Positions 43,001-52,566 of a DNA stretch of 64,000 nucleotides are shown in pieces. Both the position numbers and the translations under genes were made by a program. Each line of letters begins with the position of its first letter. Position 1 is the stretch's first letter. The notes under the pieces were generated by a model that did not search any database, had not been told where the DNA came from, and worked only from the letters and a program-made list of their open reading frames with translations. Source of the stretch: Closterium sp. Naga37s-1 (Eukaryota > Streptophyta > Zygnematophyceae > Desmidiales > Closteriaceae). The stretch covers positions 3,156,501 through 3,220,500 of the forward strand of contig CANJKZ010000172.1 of NCBI GenBank assembly GCA_947471745.1, written 5' to 3'.

Positions 43001-45006
43001 TCTTCTTCCATTGTTGCAGGTCCGGTGCCACCGGGATTGGAGGTTGATGTAGTCGGAACAGTGCGTAGCCATAGAAGACCATCCGAAGCAGGTCGCTCGA
43101 GATCCATCTCCTCGGGATGTGACCAAGCCAACGGCTCCGTGGGAGCAGAAGACGAAGGCTCCGAGAGGGTAGTTTTCAGAAGAAGAGTTCGATCCGAGTC
43201 GCCAGTGGTGCCTTGAGCCGAGAAGTTAAGTACGAAGACCCCGTCATTGTCATCTGCCTTTCCGATGTAGGTGTTTTTGTAGTAAAGCTCGAAGGTCTTG
43301 TCTTTGCAGTTGCTGCGAATGTCGATACCGCACCGCATGAGTTATACTGATGAAAGCAGGTTGTATTGGAGATCAGGGGCAACCAGGACGTCGCCGATGT
43401 GAATCGTGAAGTGAGTATCTTCAGCTTCAAGGCAGACTTCCCCAATGTCGTAGGCCTTGAGGCGTCCGTTGTTGGCGACAGTGATCTCGCATGGTCTCCT
43501 CATGCGTTTTGAGTTTTTAATGAATGTTGGTGATCCCACCATGTGTTGCCTGCAGCAGCTGTCAAGATACCAGGTGTTGATGTCCTCGCGGTTTCGTCAC
43601 GCAATCCCAGCAATCTTCGGAGTAACGACACGGTCAAAATATCCGGTGTAAGGTGAGAGGTCGATGTAGCGCCTCGCGGGAATGCTGGGAGGGGACTCTG
43701 GCGTTGGCGGAGGCAGGTCGAAATCAGGTGGGTATTTTGAGGGTTGATCGATCCAAGTGTGAATGATGGGGTCGTTGTCTTGACTGGGCGCGACAGGGTC
43801 GATGGGAGCGTCAGGCGGGAACTCTATTTCGTCGTAGTATCGAATCCCTCTGCGACGACGCACCATGCAGCTCATAATTGACCCTTTGCCTTTGTCCTTG
43901 GCCGTAATGCGTGCAGGTGTTTGAGAGGTGCTCGCAACCGAAGGAGGCGATATGGTGGTTGTTGCAGCAGGAGAGGTTGAGGGCGCTGAGCTCTGTTGGC
44001 CAGAAGAGCTGTTACGTCTTTCGTCGGCCGCCTTTCGCTTGTAGCACCGATCGATTGTGTGTCCAGGTTTCTTGCAGTATTTGCAGAAGGCCACTTTCTT
44101 CCCATGCTGCTCCCCTTCAGTCGCGCCAGTGTAGAAGACTAATTTCTCCCGCTTGGTGTTCTTCTCATTGTACAGATCGATCTCCTTTTGCTCAGAGAGA
44201 AGCGTGGCGCACAAGGCCGACTCGGAGACGGCTGCTCGAGCACGAAGCAGCGATTGGCATTGACGCCAGTCGGGTCCGAGGCTGGAGAGAACCATCGAGA
44301 CGAACATGTCGTCAGGGACGGATCCGCCGCACTTCTTGATGTGGTCGCGCAGGTTGCGGCACCGGTTGATATATGGTCCCGCTTTCTCCCCTTGTTGCAT
44401 TTTGACCGATGTAAGCTGGCTGAGTAGGCGACTCATTGTAATGGGGTCTGTTGCCATGTATGAGTTGCGCAGGTGCTCCCAAGAGGCATACGCAGGCGCC
44501 AACTTTGACTTGTAGGAGCGAATGCCAAGCTGCTCGGAGGGGGAGAGATTTCGGAGCAGGGTGGTGTACGCGAGAAGAGATTCGTGGTAATACTGGTTCT
44601 TCTCTTGAATGGTGCCTTCCGTTGGAAACGGTAAGCTTCCGTCATAGTACATCCAGATTTGCGCAGTTGTCGCGAGGAGCTCAAACTCGAAGCTCCAAGT
44701 GTAGAAGTCCTTTCCGTCGAAAGGAACTGATGTTTTCAGCTTCGAAGTCAGAACGATTATTGTCTGCATTGTTGCAATCGTGTCTGAGTGTGCGCGTTGT
44801 TGACTGTCTTGCGCAGAAGCTGAAGCTTGACGGTTGTCGAACGTGAAGGATCTCTCGGAGTTGACGCGGCGGTCTTCTCCAGGGAGAGGAAGTCCAGCAA
44901 CTCCACGTGCAAAACTTGAGCCATCGATGCTCATCGCTTGATGGCTCTCAAGAGCATTGATGCGGGCGACCAACTGCTCAACGAGAGCGGCGCTGACGGA
45001 GGTCAC
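39221..45006 (-). pseudogene. Copia B gag-pol polyprotein, near full length, disrupted
   Basis: ATG at 45006. Gag (45006-43600): FYTWSFEFELLATTAQ, LTSVKMQQGEKAGPY, zinc knuckle CKYCKKPGHTIDRC (CX2CX4HX4C). A TGA near 43600 and a TAA near 43341 interrupt an otherwise single frame. The protease motif is WYLDSCCRQHM, with Cys where DSG is normal. From 43338: WHQRLGHPSHVTLKN, integrase (TLTFIDASTRYVW, QTDGALEF, GVAERTIRS), acidic linker, RT (KWVFRIKTLADGSTDKYK, DVGSAFLYAPV, AYVDDLLYTG, HLSAAKYAETLAK). At 40007-39917 a (GA)45 tract codes for Ser-Leu repeats and throws the frame off. RNase H follows in other frames (YVDADHAG, SSAEAEFIAA, CDNQSAIKIA, FLTKKLP) to a stop at 39221. Confidence 0.93.
39917..40007. 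repeat. (GA)45 microsatellite inside Copia B pol
   Basis: A perfect dinucleotide run of 91 bp in the linker between the RT motif PPNHEPDTT and the conserved GCLLFAAV segment. On the coding strand it is (CT)n. Confidence 0.97.
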
Positions 45007-45171
45007 CGCTGATGGTGCAGTGGGTGTTGCTGGTGGTGGGCCCGGAGAATCTGCAGTGGCTTTTCCTTCTGGAGCCGTTGTAGTGCAGAGTTTGTAACGA
45101 TGTAATTAATAATTTATAAGGAGGTTGTTCTAGCAAGAACAAGAACTTAGCAGGCCTTATAATCCACTCTA

Positions 45172-45183
45172 GCTCTCATACCA
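45172..45183 (-). other. Primer binding site, Copia B
   Basis: Minus-strand TGGTATGAGAGC abuts the 5' LTR end at 45184. It differs by one base from the plant initiator-Met primer site. Confidence 0.8.
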
Positions 45184-45639
45184 TGATGTTATAACTGAAG
45201 GATCGCAGTGGATAGGATAAAGCTGCTAAGTATATGAGAGAACTGTGAAGTCTCTGTAGTGACCTTGTTAAAAAAATGAGAGAGAACAAGATGATTATAA
45301 GATAGGAGTACAAGAATATAAATAGCAATCCTAGCTAGCCATGTACTCTGAGGGGTACATTCCCTTATTAACTGAATTGCATTGCCACAGTAACCACGAC
45401 TATTGCCATTCTAGACAGTTACCACGTTGCACTTCGCAACTGCCTTGTGCGGTTACTGGGCAGTCAAGGGTCACGACCGTTGACTGTCTTCGACTGTTGA
45501 CCTTCGGGTGACCCTCGACCTTCCGCGTGCTCTATATGAGCTATTGCGGTACTGATACAGGAGCTTGCTTCGTTATGAAGTAACGCGGGAGTGGAGAGCC
45601 TTCGGGAATGCTTATGATAACCTTTCGGATATTCCAACA
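45184..45639 (-). mobile_element. Copia B 5' LTR (456 bp)
   Basis: Complete LTR, TGATGTTATAAC to ATTCCAACA on the plus strand. Carries TATAAATAG on the plus strand near 45318 and the usual AT-rich core. Confidence 0.93.
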
Positions 45640-45644
45640 CATCG

Positions 45645-45899
45645 GGCAGCTACAGGAGCGAGGATTTAGGTGGGAACAGGTTTGTAACCGTCTCGAGTCG
45701 CACCGTTGTGTTTTACGGAACGTACGCCTTAGAGTGGATGGCTAGTTATGACGTTTGGTTTTCCTTTTGTATTACTATATAAACATATGTATCTGCTCGT
45801 TAATATTATGTCATTTTAAATTCACTCTGACCTGAGGTCAATACTTCCGCTGCAACTTACTCTATGCGATGCGAACCTTCGTGAGGTGATCCTCGGCAC
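45645..45899 (+). mobile_element. 3' LTR of the second Copia C copy, right part
   Basis: Continues GGGCAGCTACAGGAGCGAGG after Copia B and aligns with 26711-26756 and 27817-27990. Probably ends CTCGGCA at about 45899. It preserves the unoccupied site of the 1,050-bp insertion. Confidence 0.85.
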
Positions 45900-46865
45900 A
45901 ATCAAACTTCTGAACGCAACATAGTACAACATGTACTTTCTATGCCCATATATGTATCTCTCCGTATTAACAAATTATGTTCGCATTATTATATTTCTCA
46001 TATAAATATTACCACACTATAAGCACACAACATTTGAGACTAGTTGGAGACACTAATCATTTCAAGGTATGATGTATGTGTTTGCAAGTGCACAAACCAG
46101 TATGTGAAGACTGCTTGTAGCGAGCGTAGATTCAAGCAACAGCAGCAGATGGCGGGCAAGAAGAGGAGTGGAAGCGCGAGTGTGCAACGCACACCGCCAT
46201 CGCCATGTATTACTCGAGCCATACCATACCAATTCGTGTTTAGGTGGCCAGCTGTTACGGCGTTACTACGTGTTTACGCGCTCGCTCGAACTATTCATTT
46301 CATGAATAGGTGCTGCGGTGGAGTGGAAGCGTTATGGCGAGCGCGCGTCGGTGCATTCACGGTGCCAGCGACGTCGCGCGGTGCTCGTCGCTGCTGCGCG
46401 CCTCGCCTGCGTGCGCGCACCGCCCTTCCGGCATCCGCGCGAGCAGCCGCGTGGGCGGCACTGATGCGGCAGCTGCGCGTTTGACGAGGTGCGCGAGAGG
46501 CGCGCATTCACGCGCCAGCGCCATCGGCGGCGCCCGCCACTCGCGGACGGATGCGCGGGAAGCTGCTGCGGAGTGATGCGAGGTGCGTCGCCCCTCGCCG
46601 CGCGCACCGCACCCACTCTACCCGCCCATCACCGCCCCGCTCCCCCCAACCACGCGTGCGTGCTTCGCCAGGACTCGACGCTACGAGCCGAAGCGCGAAA
46701 AGCGAAGCGCGTGGAGATCGCTGGCCGTGGGCCCGCCATGAGTCGGTCGCGCGCGGCGGCAGTGGCGTTGGCCAAGTGGGCAGTGGCGGCAAGAGCGTCC
46801 GTGAAAGGCGGCTTGGCAAAGTGAGTGCGCGAGTGGTGAGTGAGTCCGTGGCAGCAGCGCGAGTG
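45900..46865. other. No confident gene; AT-rich then CpG-rich DNA
   Basis: 45900-46150 is AT-rich; 46320-46860 is very rich in GCGC/CGCG with short open frames on both strands that show no recognisable domain. Composition change near 46300 is abrupt. Confidence 0.5.
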
Positions 46866-47075
46866 CGATGAGGGCGCCAAGCGTGCGATGAGGGCGCCAA
46901 GCGTGCGATGAGGGCGCCAAGCGTGCGATGAGGGCGCCAAGCGTGCGATGAGGGCGCAGCAAGCGTGGGATGAGGGCGCAGCAAGCGTGGGATGAGGGCG
47001 CAGCAAGCGTGGGATGAGGGCGCAGCAAGCGTGGGATGAGGGCGCAGCAAGCGTGGGATGAGGGCGCGAGTGCGA
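46866..47075. repeat. 20-bp and 22-bp tandem repeats (GATGAGGGCGC core)
   Basis: Four to five units of GCGATGAGGGCGCCAAGCGT are followed by five units of GGGATGAGGGCGCAGCAAGC(GT). A further GTGGGATGACGGCGC lies at 47122. The two unit types share the GATGAGGGCGC core. Confidence 0.92.
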
Positions 47076-47159
47076 TGAGGGCGTCAGCCTTATCACCAAA
47101 ACCCCCCCTTCCCGCACCAAGCGTGGGATGACGGCGCTGGGTGCTGCCATCGCATGCCC

Positions 47160-48080
47160 ATGCACCAAACCCGACCTCGCACCTTCCTCCACCCTCCTTT
47201 CCCTCCCTCCTCCCCCTTCCTCTCCCCCCACTCTCTCTTTCCTTTCCCCCTTCTCTCCCGCTCCCTTCACCCCCTTTACTCCTCTTTTCACCCTCCTGTC
47301 CCCCTCCTGTCCCCCTCCTGTCCCGCTCCTATCCACCTCCCTCCCGTCCCTCTCGTCTCCCTTTGCTTCCCTCTCCTTTCCCTTTCTTTTGCCCTCATTT
47401 CGGCCGCCCCTTCCTAACGCCCTCCTCTTTCCTTCTTTCGCATCCTATCACTCTCCTTTCCTCTCCACTTCCCCCCTTTTCTCCCTCCGTTCCCCCTTCT
47501 TTCCCCCTCCCCTCCTTGCCCCCTCCTTCATCTTCTATTTCCTCCATTTCCCCTCCTTTCCCCTTCCTGTCACCCTCCTATCCACCTCCCGTCCCCCTAT
47601 TTTCTTCTCGTTTCCCCCTCCACGCCCCCTGCTTTCCTTCTCCTGTTCCCCTCCTGTCCCCCTCCGTCCAACCACCTTCCCCTCAGTTCCCCATCTTCCT
47701 CCAAACCCCCTCCTATTCGCCTGCCTGTCCCCTGCTTTCACTTCTCACTACTTCTTTTCCTCCATTCCCTCTCCCCTCCCCCTCCCATTCCCCCGTCCAC
47801 TCCCCTCATTCCCCTTCCCCCCTCGTTTTACGCTCCTTCCGCCTCATATACCCTGCCCACTTCAATCCTTTTCCTATTCCACTGCCCTTCTCCTCCGTTC
47901 ACGCTCACTTTCTTCCTTCCCCCTTCCCCCCTTTCCCACTCCTTTCCCCATCCTGTACCCCCTCCTTTCCCACTCCTTTCCCCATCCTTTCCCCATCCTT
48001 TCCCCCTCCTTCCGCCCTCCTTTCCCCCCCCTTTCCCCCTGCTGTGCCCCGTCTGTCGCCCTCCTCCACCCGTGCTGCCC
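47160..48080. repeat. 920-bp polypyrimidine tract (C/T-rich on + strand)
   Basis: Almost purine-free CCCTCCTTTCCCC sequence with CCTGTCCCCCTCC micro-repeats near 47290-47330. Overlapping long frames in three phases (Pro/Ser/Leu/Phe-rich) are composition artefacts. Confidence 0.85.
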
Positions 48081-49370
48081 CCCGCCTGCCGCACGCCTTC
48101 TCCCGGGTGCGTGCTTGGGGCAGGCAGAGGGGGCTGCAGGCGCCAGGGAGCAGCGCCATGCAGGGGAGGCCATGGGCGGCCATGCACGCAGGCGTGGGCT
48201 CAACGGGGCTCTCCACTCGCCCTGCCTCCACACGCGCTGCTCATCCGCCCCTCCTCCCCGCCTGCTGCCCTCTCCCCCCTCCCCCCTCCTTTGCTCCTCG
48301 CCACACCCCTCCCCGCGCTGCGCCATCCACTCGCCCACCTCACCCTCCACCTCAACGGCTTGCCTGACCCACTTGGGGCTGGGAGTTGCTGCTGCAGCAG
48401 GGGGGACAGCAGCAGCAGGAGCACTGCATCCCCTCTCACCATGCGCTGCATCACCCACCATGCCACCACCATCAACACCACATGGCAAACACCAACTCTC
48501 AACCTGTCACAGCCGTGTTGATGCTGGCACCTGAGTGCACATGGCACTGCCCTGCACTGCCAATCCAATCCTCTGCTGCCCTTATCCACAACTCATTGCA
48601 CGCAACTAGGCTTTCTTCATTCATTCAATCATTGTCATTGCAAGTGGGCACGCACACACAACAAGGCCTTAATCCTACCCTACATTGGGCTTAAGCCTAC
48701 AGGTGGCGTCATGCCAGCACCTACAGCATTGGTGCCTACGGGTACGGTACTTTGCACCCATTTGCACCCATGTCAAGGCAGCACCTATATGTAGTATTGG
48801 GCTGTCGGGCACCCATTCCATGCACCCATTTGCAGCTATGCAGTATCGGGCTGTCGTCATGTTGCCCACCACTCCCACCTCTCCATCCACGTTATTCCCA
48901 CCCTGCCTGCACCCATCCTTGAAGCTTGCAGCAGCGCATTCACACCACAGCACCACACCACACCACCTTTCCCTCACCCCCTAACTTGCAACCGCCACCC
49001 ACCAACCACCCACCCACACTCCCACAAACGCCCTGCTGTGAAGCAGCGCGCAAAAAAGGGCCGTGCCACCGTCGCTCCCCCATCCACGCCACACCCATCC
49101 GTCCTCCCCATCGCTCCGCGTTCGCTGCTCTCCGTCTTGCTGTGCTGCGCTGCTTACCTGCCTTTCATTCCGTCCGCCCATCTATGCTGCTTTCCTGCCT
49201 GCCATCCCATCCACCCATCATCTCTCTCTGCAAACAGTCCGCAACCCTTTTTTTTTCGTAATCTTCATTTTTCTTTCTGTGTTTCCTTTTTCTCCGTAAG
49301 TCGGAGCAGTCATGTCGTTTTTTGCTACTTTGTTTTTCCTTTTCGTTTTTCGTCCTTTTTTGCCGTCAGA
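48081..49370. other. No confident gene; mixed low-complexity DNA
   Basis: Contains CTGCTGCAGCAGG and CAGCAGCAGGAG runs (48385-48425), CACC/CCAC-rich stretches (48900-49030), two related GGCACC/TTTGCACCCAT segments (48710-48830) and a T-rich stretch (49240-49340). No domain recognised. Confidence 0.5.
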
Positions 49371-49374
49371 GCAG

Positions 49375-50517
49375 TCAGGGCCGCCATGGGCGCTTTGGGG
49401 TGGCAGTGAGCGCGGCCTTGGCCTTGGGCGTTCTGCGAGGCGGCTTGACGGCAGCTTCGCCTTGCACTCGCCGCACCGGCCTGGGCGCTGCGGCACATCG
49501 AGGCCTCGGGATCAGCGTGGGTCCCTCCACGCGCCGAATCGCTGCTCCCGTGTTGCTCGGCTTCGGGATGCGCGACGGGGGGAGCCACATTGTTGATTGC
49601 GTTGCTGCTGCTGCCTTGCTGCGACCAGCTGACGGGCGTGACAACGCCACCACCAATGCCACCGACGCTGATTCCGTCGCTCTAGTTTGCGTCGCGGTTG
49701 ATTCCGCCGCAGCCGATTCCGCCGCGGCTGATTCCGCCGCGGCTGATTGCGGCGCAGCCGATTCCGCCGCGGCTGATTGCGGGGCTGCACATTCCGGCGC
49801 GGCGGAGTCCTGCGCAGCAGTTTCCGGCGCATCCGAAGCGGCGCATTCGCACGCTGCAGGGTCCGACGCACCAGTTTCCGAGGATGCGCATTCCGACGCG
49901 CCTGACTCCCACGCTGCGCATTCCCACGCACCAGTTTCTGACGCCGTGGCGTCGTGCTTGCATCCCGCGGCGGCGTCAGTGCGATGGCCGTTGTTGGTGC
50001 TGTCGCTCAGCGGCTGTACGCGCCGTGGTGCGCTCGACTTCTCCCCGCCGAGGCTCTTCCAGAAGCTCAGCGCTGCAGAATACGACTCGCGCAATGGGGC
50101 CATGCTGAGGTAACGAGAACGCGACCGGGAAGGCTGAGAGGTTCTAGTAGCAAGAACAGAAGCTGTAAGCTGGAGAGTGATGAGAGGAATGAGCGCGTGA
50201 GGCGGTGCTTTGTAGTGCGCAGGTGCGAGGGTGGCGAGTGGCGAGCGGAGGAGAGGCAGAGCGAGAAGCCTTGGGGTGGTCGGGGAGGGAGTGGAGGAGA
50301 CAGCAGGGCAGCACGCTGCGTGCGCTGCGGAGAGATCAAGGCCCAAAAACAGTGCCTTGGGATCTTGCTTCGGTGCACTTCGGTGCACTTGGTTAAATTC
50401 AGCTTCGCGCGCAGTTCTGTGCGCTGAAAAGTAGTAACCCCGAACTGCTCGCCTGAGCTGGTTCGGCCTGACTTGTCGGGCCAAACCACTCACGAGTCGC
50501 CCCGTAACCCTCGCCAC
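49375..50517 (-). CDS. Hypothetical Ala/Glu/Ser-repeat protein, uncertain
   Basis: I do not recognise this frame. It is open for 380 codons. A good internal start is at 50103 (MAPLRESYSAALSFW), preceded by CCTCAGC, which could be a splice acceptor. The middle (about 49690-49850) is a 15-bp repeat giving SAAAESAAAES-type repeats, and the C-terminus is basic (PPRRTPKAKAAL). A TATAAAG on the minus strand (about 50592-50600) lies 80 bp before the first ATG. The plus strand is also open here (49322-50113, SAAADSAAADS repeats) because the repeat unit has no stops either way, so coding status is unproven. Confidence 0.3.
   Translation of the reverse strand: MARVTGRLVSGLARQVRPNQLRRAVRGYYFSAHRTAREAEFNQVHRSAPKQDPKALFLGLDLSAAHAACCPAVSSTPSPTTPRLLALPLLRSPLATLAPAHYKAPPHALIPLITLQLTASVLATRTSQPSRSRSRYLSMAPLRESYSAALSFWKSLGGEKSSAPRRVQPLSDSTNNGHRTDAAAGCKHDATASETGAWECAAWESGASECASSETGASDPAACECAASDAPETAAQDSAAPECAAPQSAAAESAAPQSAAAESAAAESAAAESTATQTRATESASVALVVALSRPSAGRSKAAAATQSTMWLPPSRIPKPSNTGAAIRRVEGPTLIPRPRCAAAPRPVRRVQGEAAVKPPRRTPKAKAALTATPKRPWRP
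49690..49850. repeat. 15-bp tandem repeat (GATTCCGCCGCGGCT)
   Basis: About ten imperfect units, GATT(C/G)CG(C/G)CGC(G/A)GC(T/C). Open on both strands. Confidence 0.85.
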
Positions 50518-50529
50518 ACTTCCGAGCCA

Positions 50530-50880
50530 GACTTTGCCCCTTGGTTTTCGCCTAGCTCGTTCGCGCTGCCTGCCTCGCTAATTGCAGTCCTACTTTATAA
50601 ACTTGCTGCGTGTTAGTCTCATCTGCAAAAGCCTTACCTTATGTGAATGAATTTTAAGATTTACAAATTCAAACCCATTATCTGAATTAAGTCGTATTAA
50701 ACAGGTGGGTTTTCGCCTAGCTCGTTCGCGCTGCCTTGCCTCGCTAATTGCAGTCCTAATTTATAAAAAGTTGCTGCGTTGTAGTTTCATGTGCAAAAGG
50801 CTTACCTTGTGTGAATGGAATTAAAGGTTTGCAAATTCAACCAAAACTGAATTAAGTCATATTAAACAGGTGGGTTTGAT
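50530..50880. repeat. Tandem duplication, unit about 178 bp
   Basis: Both units begin TTTTCGCCTAGCTCGTTCGC and contain GCAGTCCTA(C/A)TTTATAAA, CAAAAG(C/G)CTTACCTT(A/G)TGTGAATG and GAATTAAGTC(G/A)TATTAAACAGGTGGG. The first spans about 50532-50707, the second 50709-50875. Divergence is about 10-15 percent. Confidence 0.88.
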
Positions 50881-50983
50881 AAATATTCAACAGGTGTTTG
50901 AAAATTTAATAATAATTAGTGAATCCATGCCTTGCTTAAAAGTACGTTTCTAGGATTTAAGGTAATGGAGTGTGGAAGGATGT

Positions 50984-51446
50984 AAAGACTTTTTCAGCAT
51001 TCCTTACTGCGTTCTTCAACATCGCGTACAGCAGCAGCCGTTGTTCGCCCGTTTCTGCTAACGGGGCTTCGCCAACTTCGCGCGCACTGTTTTACCAAAC
51101 CATGCACCACTGGCCTGACCGAGTCGGCCTTCGTTTCGGAACTAGCCCGAACCTCGATGTCAGCATTGCGATAGCTAGCTCGTACGCACCGCGTAACCGT
51201 TGCATGTTTCGCACAAGTATTCGCTCATGCCTACGCTCATACCGTACTTTGTACTTGTTTGACACCTATGTGGAAAGGAGAACGCGAATGAATGAACTAT
51301 GAATGAAGTGAGTACATATAGGAAACCCTAATTGGGTTGTACCCCCTATGGGATACCCCACTATAGCCTACACAACAGCATAAGCTATATAATGTTCTGA
51401 CAACCTAGTGCAATCCTCGCTATCTCGTTCCATTGCATCCGTAACA
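50984..51446 (+). mobile_element. Probable 5' LTR of gypsy element G (interrupted by a solo LTR)
   Basis: The right end CCGTAACA (51446) is followed after two bases by TGGTATCCAGAGTC (51449-51462), a primer site. The gag gene of G resumes past Copia A at 58960. The left end is not established; TGTAAAGAC near 50984 is a candidate. A family-A solo LTR occupies 51269-51402. Confidence 0.5.
51269..51402 (-). mobile_element. Solo LTR, Copia family A (134 bp)
   Basis: Plus-strand ends TGTGGAAAGG and GTTCTGACA. The target duplication ACCTA is perfect (51264-51268, 51403-51407). Closest to the LTR at 1801-1929 (shared GAATGAATGAACTATGAATGAA, CCCTAATTGGGTTGTACCCC). It lies inside the LTR of gypsy G. 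Confidence 0.92.
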
Positions 51447-51562
51447 CTTGGTATCCAGAGTCACCTTTTTTCGGACCGCGCATCTCCGCACCCAGAGAAA
51501 TCAACTTTCGATTTTTGCTCTCGAAGGAACTAACGCCCCTTAACACCTAGGAGCCGCTGTCT

Positions 51563-51687
51563 TGAGAAGAAACGAGGAATGAAATGACTAAGTGAAAGTT
51601 GGGTACAAGAAGCAAACCCTAGAAAACTGTACCCCATATGTGCTACCCCACTATAGCCTACAGTAGCTATGTCATATAAATCTGACA
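51563..51687 (-). mobile_element. Copia A 3' LTR (125 bp)
   Basis: TGAGAAGAAACG to AAATCTGACA on the plus strand. Unusually short for a Copia LTR. It abuts the polypurine tract. Confidence 0.95.
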
Positions 51688-51902
51688 CACCCCCATAGGC
51701 AAAGTGGGGGAGAACAAGGGGTCACAAGACCAGTCAAGCAAAGCAAAGCAAAGCAAGCTCAGGGTGGATCACAAAGTCACCACACATTCCGAGCACAAGT
51801 TCAAGGCCACAAGGCCAGTTCACATGCAGGAGTACATATATATAAAAAAAAAGGCTAGACAAGCAAGAGTAGGTATATATATATGTAACAGTACAAGCAA
51901 GG

Positions 51903-52566
51903 TCAAGAGGTGAGCAAGTGAGGCAAGGTAGGCACAAGGCCCAGCTGAGTACAGAAGCGCTGATGGTCACAAGGCGCAAGCGCCTTGGTGAAGATATCAG
52001 CAGTGTTGGCCTCAGAGGCCACGTACGCAAGACGCAGCTGACCACGCTGCTGCAGCTCACGAGCAAGAAAGTAGCGGAGAGCAATGTGCTTCGTTCTGTG
52101 CTCCAGTCGCTGCTCCCGACACAAGGCCAGCATGGCCTTGTTGTCTACGTACAGCACTGGAGGAGAACGAGGCAACTCTCCGAGGTCAGTCAGCAGGTAG
52201 GTGAGCCAGCGAAGCTCCTGTGCAGCCATGGCTCCTGCGTAGATCTCAGCCTCACAACTGGAGCCGAGAACAGAAGACGAGCGAGTAGCCCGCCACGAAA
52301 CAGAGCCGGAACCAAGGCTGAAGGTGTAACCCTGTGACGACCGCTGCGTAGCCTGGTCGTCAGCCCAAGAAGCGTCTGCGTGTCCAGTAAGGACCACTGG
52401 ACTCTGCCCTCCAAGCACAAGCCCCATGCCCGACGTACTGCACAAGTAGCGCAACACCCTCTTCGCTGCAGCCATGTGCTCCGGTCTGTGTCTCCCAGGA
52501 GCAACATAGCGTGCAAGAATGCTAAGAGGGTATGCAAGGTCAGGTCGTGTGCAGGTCATCAGGTCA
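51903..52566 (-). pseudogene. Copia A RNase H domain, out of frame with the rest of pol
   Basis: Reads CTRPDLAYPLSILARY, HADASWADDQATQRSSQGY, SSCEAEIYAGAMAAQELRW, YVDNKAMLALCREQ, EHRTKHIALRYFLARE and ANTADIFTKAL, with stop at 51903. It is complete and undamaged. One base is missing at about 52565-52566 relative to element H (63301-63325), so the upstream frame ends in a premature TGA just before it. A 215-bp trailer separates the stop from the LTR. Confidence 0.92.

Larger units (their letters stand above)
37302..45639 (-). mobile_element. Copia B, LTR retrotransposon with nested insertion
   Basis: LTR ends TGATGTTATAAC and ATTCCAACA (minus strand TGTTGGAATA...ATCA). The target duplication CATCG is perfect (37297-37301, 45640-45644), inside the LTR of Copia C. 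The left (3') LTR is 37302-37310 plus 38766-39213; the right (5') LTR is 45184-45639. LTRs are about 97 percent identical by eye. The total span includes a 1,450-bp element plus its 5-bp duplication. Confidence 0.95.

Noticed and set aside
47128..48534. Long plus-strand open frames (up to 468 codons)
   Set aside because: They are read through a C/T-only tract and are open in several phases at once. The Pro/Ser/Leu/Phe composition reflects base composition, and no domain is visible.
49322..50113. 263-codon plus-strand frame with Ala/Asp/Ser repeats
   Set aside because: Its repeat part is the reverse reading of the 15-bp repeat, and its start lies in a T-rich stretch with no promoter or splice support. 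The minus-strand alternative has slightly better context, so only that one was listed, at low confidence.
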